From: an uncultured Lachnospiraceae bacterium
Lineage (GTDB): Bacteria > Bacillota > Clostridia > Lachnospirales > Lachnospiraceae
Direction: 5' to 3'
NCBI GenBank assembly: GCA_910585295.1
Contig: CAJUDE010000022.1
Location: 1-32,452, forward strand
DNA length: 32,452 nt
A model generated the notes under the pieces. The model did not search any database. It was not told where the DNA came from and saw only the letters and a program-made list of their open reading frames with translations. Position numbers and translations under genes: made by a program. This document shows, piece by piece, positions 21,949-29,616 of the stretch (position 1 is its first letter; each line of letters starts with the position of its first letter).

Positions 21949-24864
21949 ATGGACCTTACGAATTGCAAAGCATATGAACTGTTGGAGGAACGAGAGCTAA
22001 GTGACATTAAGTCAAAAGGCTTTCTGCTGAGGCATAAAAAGAGCGGGGCGAAACTCTGCCTGGTTTCTAACAACGATGAAAACAAAGTATTTTATATTGG
22101 GTTCCGCACCCCTTCCTTGGACAGCACCGGGGCGGCCCATATCTTAGAGCATTCTGTTTTATGCGGCTCTGAAAAGTACCCGGTAAAAGACCCTTTTATT
22201 GAGCTGGAAAAGAGTTCTTTAAACACTTTCCTGAATGCCATGACGTATCCTGACAAGACCATCTACCCAGTGGCAAGCTGCAATAACAAGGATTTCCAAA
22301 ATTTAATGGAAGTGTATATGGACGCAGTGTTCCATCCTGACATCTATAAGCACAAAGAGATTTTTTGTCAGGAAGGGTGGCACTATGAGATGGAGGATAT
22401 GGATGCGCCCCTGACAATCAATGGTGTGGTGTACAATGAAATGAAAGGGGCTTTTTCCTCCCCGGACGGCGTGTTGGAGCGTGAGGTTTTAAGCAGCCTG
22501 TACCCGGATACTTCCTATGCCTTTGAATCAGGCGGCAACCCAGAGGATATCCCCAGCCTGACATATGAGCAGTTCTTGTCCTTCCACCAGAAATATTACC
22601 ATCCCTGCAATTCTTACCTCTACCTTTATGGGGATATGGACATGGAAGAGAAGCTGAATTGGATTGACCGGGAATATTTCAGTAAATACGATAGGATAAC
22701 GGTGGATTCTGAGGTCAAGCTCCAGCAGCCTTTTACGGAGTGCAGGGAAGTGTGCATCCCTTACAATATTGCAAGTGGGGAGAAGCTTATGGACAACACA
22801 TACCTGACCTATAATGTCAGCGTTGGGACAATCCTGGACAAAAAGCTGTATGTGGCGTTTGATATCTTGGACTATGCGCTGTTAAGCGCGCCAGGGGCCC
22901 CTTTGAAGCAGGCGCTTTTGGATGCAAAGATAGGGAAAGATGTTATGGCTTCTTTTGACTGCAGCAGCTTCCAGCCTATGTTTTCTATTATAGTGAAAAA
23001 CAGCAACTTGGACAAAAAGGGGGAATTTTTGGAAATAATCAAAAATGCCTTGAAGAGCCAGGTGGAACATGGCATCAATAAGAAATCCCTGCTGGCAGGG
23101 ATTAACAGTTATGAATTCCGGTACCGGGAGGCTGACTATGGGCAGTTCCCAAAGGGGCTTCTTTTGGGGATTAAATGCCTGGATAGCTGGTTATATGATG
23201 AAAGCCAGCCATTTTTGCACATGGAGGAGCTGGAAACTATAGAGTTCTTAAAAGGGCAGGTAGATACAGGGTATTTCGAGCAGTTGGTCCAGGAATACTT
23301 TTTGGATAACCGCCATGCGTCGGTGGTTGTGGCAGAGCCAAAATATGGGCTGAACGCACAGAAGGAAGAGGCTTTGGCAAAACGGCTGGCAGAATATAAG
23401 GATTCTTTGAGCCAGGAAGAAAAACAGTCCATTGTGGAATTCACCCGCCATCTGAAAGAGTACCAGGAAGAGCCTTCCGCACCGGAGGACTTGGCGAAAA
23501 TACCAATGCTTTCGAGGGCGGATATTAAGAAAACAGGGGAAAGGCTATATATCAGGGAAAAAGTAACGGATGGGACCTTAATGCTCTGCCATGACATCGA
23601 AACCAATGGGATTGCATATTTTAGCTTGCTGTTTGATGTGAAAGGGATTTCGCCCGAGGATATCCCTTACCTTGGGATTTTAAAATCGGCCTTAGGGTAT
23701 GTGGACACCAAATCCTATCGCTTCCAGGAACTTGCAAATGAAATCAACCTCCATACAGGAGGGATTTTCAGCAATATCGGGATATACCCCCATGCAGAGG
23801 ATAACGGCATTGCGCTGAAATATGAAGTGAAGATAAAAACCCTATACCATGAAATCCCAAAGACAATGGAAATTGTCAAAGAGATTATCTCTGGAAGCAA
23901 TTTCCGCAGGCAGGAACGGATGTATGAGATTTTAGCCCAGCTAAAATCCAGAATCCAGATGAATTTAAGCGCTGCCGGGCATTCTGTTTCTTCCATGCGC
24001 GCTATGTCATATTTTTCTGAAAGCGCAAAATACACCGACATGGTGCAGGGAATAGAATTCTACCAGCTTGTGAAGGGGTTAGAGGAGGATTTTGAGGGAC
24101 AAAAAGAAAACTTGAGCGGCAAACTGGAACAGTTGATGGGGCTGGTATTTTGTAAAGATAATTTAATGTTCAGCGTTGGCGCGGAACCAGAGGGCATGGA
24201 ACTGGTGGAACAGGAAATCCCCAAGATAAAGGAAGTTTTATTTGCACATGCCCCTGTGAAAGCTGCCCCGCCCCTTTTGCTGGAAAAGAAAAACGAAGGC
24301 TTTCTGGATGCCTCCCAGGTGCAGTATGTATCCCGTGCGGGCAATTTCAAAAAGGCAGGCTATGCATATACTGGGACGCTGCGCATCTTAAAGGTGCTGT
24401 TAAGCTATGAGTATTTATGGGTAAACATTCGGGTAAAAGGCGGGGCTTATGGCTGCATGAGCGGGTTCACCCGAAGGGGGGATGGCTATTTTGCTTCTTA
24501 CCGTGACCCGAACCTGGCAAAGACCAATGAAATTTATGATGGGATCCCGGAATACCTGGATCAGTTCCAGGCAAATGAAGAAGAAATGACACGGTATGTG
24601 ATAGGGACCTTTAGCAGCATTGACGCGCCTTTGACCCCCGCAGCCAAGACGGGGCGCAGCGCCACCGCTTACCTGACAGGCGTAACAGAGGAAATGCTGC
24701 AAAAAGAGCGGGAAGAAATTTTAAATGCGTCCCAAGCGGATATCCGCAGCCTTTCTGGCATTGTAAAAGCAGTGCTGGAGGAAGGGGCGTTATGCGTAAT
24801 CGGGAATGAGGAGAAACTGAAAGAGGAACAGGCATTGTTTAAAGAATTGAAAGGCCTCTGCTAA
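21949..24864 (+). CDS. M16C zinc metallopeptidase (presequence-protease type)
   Basis: A 971-residue insulinase-family peptidase of the M16C/PreP branch. The inverted zinc motif HILEH lies at 64-68, followed by the family segment LNAMTYPDKTIYPVAS and, further on, EGWHYEM with the likely third-ligand region. A duplicated, catalytically inactive half carries the later MKGAFSSPDG-type and VKGGAYGCMSGF elements. Eukaryotic relatives degrade targeting peptides; in Clostridia a cytosolic peptide-degrading role is presumed, as no signal peptide is seen. It lies 31 bases after mscS and 42 bases before era, without a terminator between. Confidence 0.92.
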   Translation: MDLTNCKAYELLEERELSDIKSKGFLLRHKKSGAKLCLVSNNDENKVFYIGFRTPSLDSTGAAHILEHSVLCGSEKYPVKDPFIELEKSSLNTFLNAMTYPDKTIYPVASCNNKDFQNLMEVYMDAVFHPDIYKHKEIFCQEGWHYEMEDMDAPLTINGVVYNEMKGAFSSPDGVLEREVLSSLYPDTSYAFESGGNPEDIPSLTYEQFLSFHQKYYHPCNSYLYLYGDMDMEEKLNWIDREYFSKYDRITVDSEVKLQQPFTECREVCIPYNIASGEKLMDNTYLTYNVSVGTILDKKLYVAFDILDYALLSAPGAPLKQALLDAKIGKDVMASFDCSSFQPMFSIIVKNSNLDKKGEFLEIIKNALKSQVEHGINKKSLLAGINSYEFRYREADYGQFPKGLLLGIKCLDSWLYDESQPFLHMEELETIEFLKGQVDTGYFEQLVQEYFLDNRHASVVVAEPKYGLNAQKEEALAKRLAEYKDSLSQEEKQSIVEFTRHLKEYQEEPSAPEDLAKIPMLSRADIKKTGERLYIREKVTDGTLMLCHDIETNGIAYFSLLFDVKGISPEDIPYLGILKSALGYVDTKSYRFQELANEINLHTGGIFSNIGIYPHAEDNGIALKYEVKIKTLYHEIPKTMEIVKEIISGSNFRRQERMYEILAQLKSRIQMNLSAAGHSVSSMRAMSYFSESAKYTDMVQGIEFYQLVKGLEEDFEGQKENLSGKLEQLMGLVFCKDNLMFSVGAEPEGMELVEQEIPKIKEVLFAHAPVKAAPPLLLEKKNEGFLDASQVQYVSRAGNFKKAGYAYTGTLRILKVLLSYEYLWVNIRVKGGAYGCMSGFTRRGDGYFASYRDPNLAKTNEIYDGIPEYLDQFQANEEEMTRYVIGTFSSIDAPLTPAAKTGRSATAYLTGVTEEMLQKEREEILNASQADIRSLSGIVKAVLEEGALCVIGNEEKLKEEQALFKELKGLC

Positions 24865-24906
24865 GGGGCGGGGCAATGCATGGTGAAAGATAGGGATGGA
24901 GAGGAT

Positions 24907-25815
24907 ATGAGCCAAAATATTAAATCAGGATTTGTAACTTTAATTGGAAGGCCAAATGTTGGGAAGTCAACGCTGATGAACCATCTGATTGGGCAGAAAA
25001 TTGCCATTACTTCCAAAAAACCGCAAACTACAAGGAACCGTATCCAAACGGTGTACACCGAGGAAGGGAAAGGGCAGATTGTGTTCCTGGACACGCCAGG
25101 GATCCATAAGGCAAAAAATAAGCTGGGGCAATATATGGTGAACGTGGCGGAACGGACGCTGCGTGATGTGGATGTGGTCCTATGGCTGGTAGAGCCAAGC
25201 AATTTTATTGGCGCGGGGGAACGCCATATTTTAGAGAAACTGAGAAAAATCAACACGCCGGTAATATTAATTATCAATAAGACAGATACCGTAAAAAAAG
25301 AAGATATCCTGGCTTACATTGACACATACCGCAAAGAGTATGATTTTGCTGAAATTGTGCCGCTGTCGGCTCTTCGCGGGGAGAACACAGAAATTTTGCC
25401 TGACTTAATTTTCAAGTACCTGCCTTATGGGCCAATGTTCTATGATGAGGACACTGTGACAGACCAGCCAGAGCGCCAGATTGTGGCGGAAATTATCCGG
25501 GAGAAGTCCCTCCATGCCCTAAATGAGGAGGTTCCCCATGGGATCGCCGTGACCATTGAGCAGATGAAAGAGCGGAAAAAGGGCGGCATTATTGACATCG
25601 AGGCGACAGTTATCTGCGAGAAGGAGTCACACAAAGGGATTATTATCGGCAAAGGCGGGGCAATGTTAAAGAAAATTGGCAGCAACGCCCGGTTCGAGAT
25701 TGAAAGGATGCTGGAACATCAAGTGAACTTAAACCTTTGGGTAAAGGTAAAAAAAGACTGGCGTGACAGCGATTTCTTAATTAAAAATTTTGGGTACCGT
25801 GAATCAGAGGAATAG
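24907..25815 (+). CDS. era: GTPase Era
   Basis: A 302-residue GTPase needed for 16S rRNA maturation and 30S assembly. G1 is GRPNVGKS (14-21), the switch region has TTRNRIQ, G3 is DTPG, and G4 is NKTD. The C-terminal KH RNA-binding domain has GIIIGKGGAMLKKIG. Start ATG 24907 with GGAG 5 bases upstream gives the normal length and an N-terminus MSQNIKSGF typical of the family; ATG 24880, with AAGGGGCGGGG before it, would add nine residues and cannot be excluded. The era-small gene-recO order is usual in Firmicutes. Confidence 0.95.
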   Translation: MSQNIKSGFVTLIGRPNVGKSTLMNHLIGQKIAITSKKPQTTRNRIQTVYTEEGKGQIVFLDTPGIHKAKNKLGQYMVNVAERTLRDVDVVLWLVEPSNFIGAGERHILEKLRKINTPVILIINKTDTVKKEDILAYIDTYRKEYDFAEIVPLSALRGENTEILPDLIFKYLPYGPMFYDEDTVTDQPERQIVAEIIREKSLHALNEEVPHGIAVTIEQMKERKKGGIIDIEATVICEKESHKGIIIGKGGAMLKKIGSNARFEIERMLEHQVNLNLWVKVKKDWRDSDFLIKNFGYRESEE

Positions 25816-25950
25816 CAAGTTCCAGTTGTTTCTGCCAAAATTTATATAGTATATCTGCAACCAGCAGGGAAACCCTAACTAGTAATTACAGTATTTGCAG
25901 GGAGCAGGCAAAGCCTGTAAGAGACGATCAGAAGAACAGGGGGAATCCAG

Positions 25951-26166
25951 ATGGTAGAGCAGGAATGGATGAAATTTGTAAGCACAGGAAGTGTTCAGGA
26001 TTACTTAAGTTACAGGAGCCATCAGGGTTCGGAAGGGTTTTATGGGGACGCTACCCTTACCATGGCGGCGGATAAAGAACATACAAGTGGGAGTGTGAGT
26101 AGGGATGGGGCAGTCCACAGTTCTGACAGGCATGGTATTGTCAGCAGCCCCAGTGGGGGAATATGA
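25951..26166 (+). CDS. Small YqzL-like protein between era and recO
   Basis: A 71-residue protein. Its first 22 residues, with W6, F9, TGS and DYLSYR, follow the pattern of YqzL, the small protein found between era and recO in Bacillus. The remainder is Ser/Gly/Asp-rich, hydrophilic and probably disordered. ATG 25951 follows AGGGGGAA. The last 62 bases overlap the recO start in another frame, unusual here, where overlaps are 4-8 bases. Either the recO start is further downstream, or the C-terminus of this gene is not under coding constraint. Function of YqzL is unknown. Confidence 0.6.
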   Translation: MVEQEWMKFVSTGSVQDYLSYRSHQGSEGFYGDATLTMAADKEHTSGSVSRDGAVHSSDRHGIVSSPSGGI

Positions 26167-26881
26167 CAAAAGGATAACGCTCCTTACAAAGGAAAAGGGA
26201 AAAATCTCTGCTTTCGCACGAGGGGCAAAGCGGCCGGGCAACCACCTGATGGCGGCCTGCAGCCCCTTTTCCTTTGGGAAATTTGAAATATATGAAGGGC
26301 GGAATTCCTATACGGTTGGCAAGGCGGAGATTTCCAATTATTTCCGGGATCTTGCGCTCCACCCGGACAATGCCTGTTATGGATTTTATTTTCTGGAGCT
26401 GGCAGGCTATTATGCCAGGGAAAACATAGATGAGGTACATATGTTGAAGTTGCTGTACCAGTCCCTTAGGGCTTTGGAAAAAGAAAGCTTAGACAACCGG
26501 TTGGTGCGGCGGATTTTTGAATTAAAAGCAATGGCGGTGAACGGGGAATGCCCAAATGTTTTTTCCTGCCTAAACTGTGGGAAGGAAGAGGGACTTTTTT
26601 GGTTCCATGCAAAAAGCGGAGGCACGCTTTGCGCATGTTGTGGGGAGCAGGCGCATGCAAAGGCTTTGGGCGGCTCTACCTTGTATACGATGCAATATGT
26701 CATTGCCTCCAGCATTGAAAAGCTCTATACGTTTTCGGTTTCACCAGACGTCCTTGTGGAGTTTGGGAACATTATGGATGGGTATATGGGGCTTTATATA
26801 GACCAGAAGTTCCATGCGCTGAAAATATTGGAAGAAAACGAAGGGTTTGCAAAGCAGATGATGGAAAATTTTTCAACCTGA
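26105..26881 (+). CDS. recO: DNA repair protein RecO
   Basis: A 258-residue recombination mediator that with RecF and RecR loads RecA on SSB-coated DNA. The N-terminal OB fold reads VLTGMVLSAAPVGEYDKRITLLTKEKGKISAFARGA, shown here by its start and end pattern. The middle is helical, and the zinc-finger-like cysteines are C155, C158, C176 and C178/C179. ATG 26105 is the annotated start although it has only a weak AGTAGGG-type ribosome site and lies inside the preceding small gene; the protein length is normal with it. Confidence 0.93.
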   Translation: MGQSTVLTGMVLSAAPVGEYDKRITLLTKEKGKISAFARGAKRPGNHLMAACSPFSFGKFEIYEGRNSYTVGKAEISNYFRDLALHPDNACYGFYFLELAGYYARENIDEVHMLKLLYQSLRALEKESLDNRLVRRIFELKAMAVNGECPNVFSCLNCGKEEGLFWFHAKSGGTLCACCGEQAHAKALGGSTLYTMQYVIASSIEKLYTFSVSPDVLVEFGNIMDGYMGLYIDQKFHALKILEENEGFAKQMMENFST

Positions 26882-26893
26882 AAAAATCAGTGG

Positions 26894-26922
26894 TTGCAAT
26901 CAGTGGAGGAAGAGAGTATAAT
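26894..26922 (+). promoter_or_regulatory. Promoter for the lipoprotein gene
   Basis: TTGCAA (26894-26899), an exact 17-base spacer and TATAAT (26917-26922), 40 bases before the lipoprotein start. It marks a transcription unit separate from recO. Confidence 0.7.
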
Positions 26923-26961
26923 AATTTGCGATTCACGTATTAGACTTTGAGGAGGTTGAGC

Positions 26962-27582
26962 ATGAAAAAATTATTTTCCATCAGTCTGGCCTGCCTGATA
27001 ATGGCTGGGCTGTTGATAGGATGTGGAAAATCTTTGGAGGCAGATCGTGATACCGTATACGTACAGAAAAAAGGCACAGTGGTCAGTGCGGCTATCGCAG
27101 ATTTTGACAAAGATTACTATGATGAGGAAGAACTAAAAAAGTATATTGACGAGAGGGTCGGGGATTATCAGGAAGAACATGGGAAAAACAGCGTCAGCAT
27201 AGATAAGTTTTCTGTGGAAGAGGGCGTGGCAAAATTATTCATTAAATATGCAGGCTGCAAAGAGTATGAGGACTTTAACGGCGTGACATTGTTTTCTGGG
27301 ACAGTTCCCCAGGCATTGGCAGAAGGCTATGGGTTCGATGCAGAGTTCACAGAGATTGAAGATGGGAAGGCAGCGGGCAGCGCGGACAGCAAGGCAGTCT
27401 CAGAGACAGACGCAAAGGTCATAATCTTAAGTGAAAAGGTGGATGTGAAGGTAGATGGGACGATTCGGTACGTCTCTTCCCAATATACCACGATAAAAGC
27501 AAAAGACACCGTTTCCATCCAGCTTCCAGAGGAAGCTGAGGACGGGGAGGAATCTGCTTTGGTGTATGTGGTGTACGAATAG
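26962..27582 (+). CDS. Putative lipoprotein of unknown function
   Basis: A 206-residue secreted lipoprotein. The signal peptide MKKLFSISLACLIMAGLLIG is followed by the lipobox cysteine at residue 21 (LIGC), which would be lipidated and anchored outside the membrane. The mature part is acidic, begins with an extended strand VYVQKKGTVVSAAIADFDK, and shows alternating helices and strands with no family I recognise. AGGAGG precedes ATG 26962. It has its own consensus promoter and is followed 37 bases later by glyS. Confidence 0.75.
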   Translation: MKKLFSISLACLIMAGLLIGCGKSLEADRDTVYVQKKGTVVSAAIADFDKDYYDEEELKKYIDERVGDYQEEHGKNSVSIDKFSVEEGVAKLFIKYAGCKEYEDFNGVTLFSGTVPQALAEGYGFDAEFTEIEDGKAAGSADSKAVSETDAKVIILSEKVDVKVDGTIRYVSSQYTTIKAKDTVSIQLPEEAEDGEESALVYVVYE

Positions 27583-27619
27583 ATAGAAATAATATAATTA
27601 TGCAGAAAGAGGTAACAGC

Positions 27620-29017
27620 ATGGAAAAGACGATGGAAAAAATCGTGGCATTGGCAAAAGCAAGGGGCTTTGTATATGCAGGCTCTGAAATCTATGGAGGG
27701 CTTGCAAACACCTGGGATTATGGCAACCTGGGCGTGGAATTGAAAAATAATGTAAAACAGGCGTGGTGGAAAAAATTTGTGATGGAGAACCCATATAACG
27801 TAGGGGTGGACTGCGCAATCTTAATGAACCCCCAGACATGGGTGGCTTCTGGGCATTTGGGCGGGTTCTCTGACCCGTTGATGGACTGCCGGGAATGCCA
27901 TGAACGGTTCCGGGCAGATAAATTGATTGAAGATTTTGCAGAGGAGCATGGAATTGGGCTGGAAGGCACAGTGGATGGCTGGAGCCAGGAACAAATGGTG
28001 GAATTTATTGAAAAAAACCAAATCCCATGCCCTACCTGCGGGAAACATAACTTTACAGATATCCGTCAGTTTAACTTAATGTTTAAGACGTTCCAGGGCG
28101 TTACAGAAGATGCTAAGAATACCGTTTACTTAAGGCCGGAAACGGCTCAGGGCATTTTTGTGAACTTTAAAAATGTCCAAAGGACTTCAAGGAAGAAAGT
28201 GCCATTTGGCATTTGCCAGATTGGGAAATCCTTCCGAAATGAGATCACGCCTGGGAACTTCACGTTCCGAACCAGGGAATTTGAGCAGATGGAGCTGGAG
28301 TTTTTCTGTGTTCCAGGGACGGATTTGGAATGGTTCCAGTATTGGAGGGGCTTTTGCCGCGACTGGCTGTTGAACTTAGGGATGAAGGAAGAAGAGCTTC
28401 GCTTAAGGGACCATGAGCCAGAAGAACTCTCTTTCTACAGCAAGGCAACCACGGACTTTGAATTTTTATTCCCCTTTGGCTGGGGTGAGCTTTGGGGCAT
28501 TGCAGACCGGACAGACTATGACCTGACACGCCACCAGGAAACTTCTGGGCAGGATATGAGTTATTTTGATGACGAAAAGAAGGAAAAATACATCCCTTAT
28601 GTTATCGAGCCTTCCTTAGGCGCAGACCGTGTCGTGCTTGCATTCCTTTGCTCTGCTTATGATGAAGAGAACATTGGGACGCCAGAGAAGCCAGACATGC
28701 GTACCGTGCTTCATTTCCACCCGGCGCTGGCTCCTGTGAAAATTGGCGTGCTGCCCCTTTCTAAGAAATTGAACGAGGGGGCAGAGAAGGTTTTTGCGCA
28801 GCTCTCTAAGAAATACAATTGTGAATTCGATGACAGAGGGAATATTGGGAAACGTTATCGGAGGCAGGATGAAATTGGAACGCCTTTCTGTGTTACATAC
28901 GATTTTGAATCGGAAAATGACGGCGCAGTGACTGTGCGGTTCCGTGACAGCATGGAGCAGGAAAGGGTAAAGATAGAAGAGTTGGATGCATATTTTGCAG
29001 ATAAGTTTGATTTCTAG
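27620..29017 (+). CDS. glyS: Glycyl-tRNA synthetase (dimeric type)
   Basis: A 465-residue class II synthetase charging tRNA-Gly, of the single-chain homodimeric type (not the GlyQ/GlyS tetramer). It has EIYGGLANTWDYGNLG at the N-terminus, motif 2 around FRNEITPGNF (about 203-212), and motif 3 SLGADRVVLAFL (about 333-344). A zinc-type insertion is indicated by CRECHERF near 90 and CPTCGKH near 136. A C-terminal anticodon-binding domain is present. Length is normal. No T-box was seen upstream, and no classical terminator directly follows. Confidence 0.96.
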   Translation: MEKTMEKIVALAKARGFVYAGSEIYGGLANTWDYGNLGVELKNNVKQAWWKKFVMENPYNVGVDCAILMNPQTWVASGHLGGFSDPLMDCRECHERFRADKLIEDFAEEHGIGLEGTVDGWSQEQMVEFIEKNQIPCPTCGKHNFTDIRQFNLMFKTFQGVTEDAKNTVYLRPETAQGIFVNFKNVQRTSRKKVPFGICQIGKSFRNEITPGNFTFRTREFEQMELEFFCVPGTDLEWFQYWRGFCRDWLLNLGMKEEELRLRDHEPEELSFYSKATTDFEFLFPFGWGELWGIADRTDYDLTRHQETSGQDMSYFDDEKKEKYIPYVIEPSLGADRVVLAFLCSAYDEENIGTPEKPDMRTVLHFHPALAPVKIGVLPLSKKLNEGAEKVFAQLSKKYNCEFDDRGNIGKRYRRQDEIGTPFCVTYDFESENDGAVTVRFRDSMEQERVKIEELDAYFADKFDF

Positions 29018-29616
29018 GTTAAGATTCGACTAATTTCTAAACCATAACATGATAGGTCCCATAAGCAATCACCTTGAGGCTGCGTTACGCGGGCAATAGG
29101 CGTATTGCCTATGGGATTCTCTATTGATAAGCGCGCGTATGTGGCTCAGAAATGCCAAGCCTGCTCATTTCTGAAAGGGCTGGTAAGTAATTTGGAGTAG
29201 GTGCCTGGGTGGCATACAGCACAACACTATGCCGTCGTATCTGATTCATAAGGAGATTTCATATCCTGTCAGCTTTGCGGCGGGGGATTTGACTTTAGTT
29301 TGCCTTTGGAATTGGGGCGGTAGCCAGGCGCCTTCTAAATTTTCTATACCGCAAATCTTATAGGTTCTTTTTTGCTTCAGGCAATTTCTTCCTAGTTTTT
29401 GTAAGGCACGCCCCTTACTATCCGTTTGAGGGCAGTAAAAAATCGAAAAAATAGACTTGCTATTATTCCAAAATATGTTAAGATATATATGTGCGCTTTG
29501 TAAGGCATGCCGTTTAATTTGTGTAATGGCAGAATATGGAGAGGCAGGGGGAGTTCCCAATTGGCAAACCATATTCGCATAACAATAAACCAAAGTAAAT
29601 ATTAGGAGGAATTCAA
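29018..29616. other. Hairpin-rich 600-base intergenic region between glyS and ppdK
   Basis: No convincing gene. It holds two mutually exclusive stems (29058-29069 with 29104-29115, or 29092-29098 with 29103-29109), a perfect 9-pair stem (29146-29154 with 29166-29174), a 6-pair hairpin at 29401-29418, and a 15-base near-exact repeat TTTGTAAGGCAYGCC at 29398 and 29497. The right end contains the ppdK promoter and leader. A 125-codon minus-strand open frame (29623-29246) lacks a family, and its start lies inside the ppdK coding start. Confidence 0.5.
29457..29484 (+). promoter_or_regulatory. ppdK: ppdK promoter
   Basis: TTGCTA (29457-29462), a 16-base spacer and TAAGAT (29479-29484) with TGT in front (extended -10). 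It gives a leader of about 125 bases containing an 8-pair hairpin (29532-29539 with 29569-29576) and a consensus AGGAGG at 29604-29609 before ATG 29617. Confidence 0.6.
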
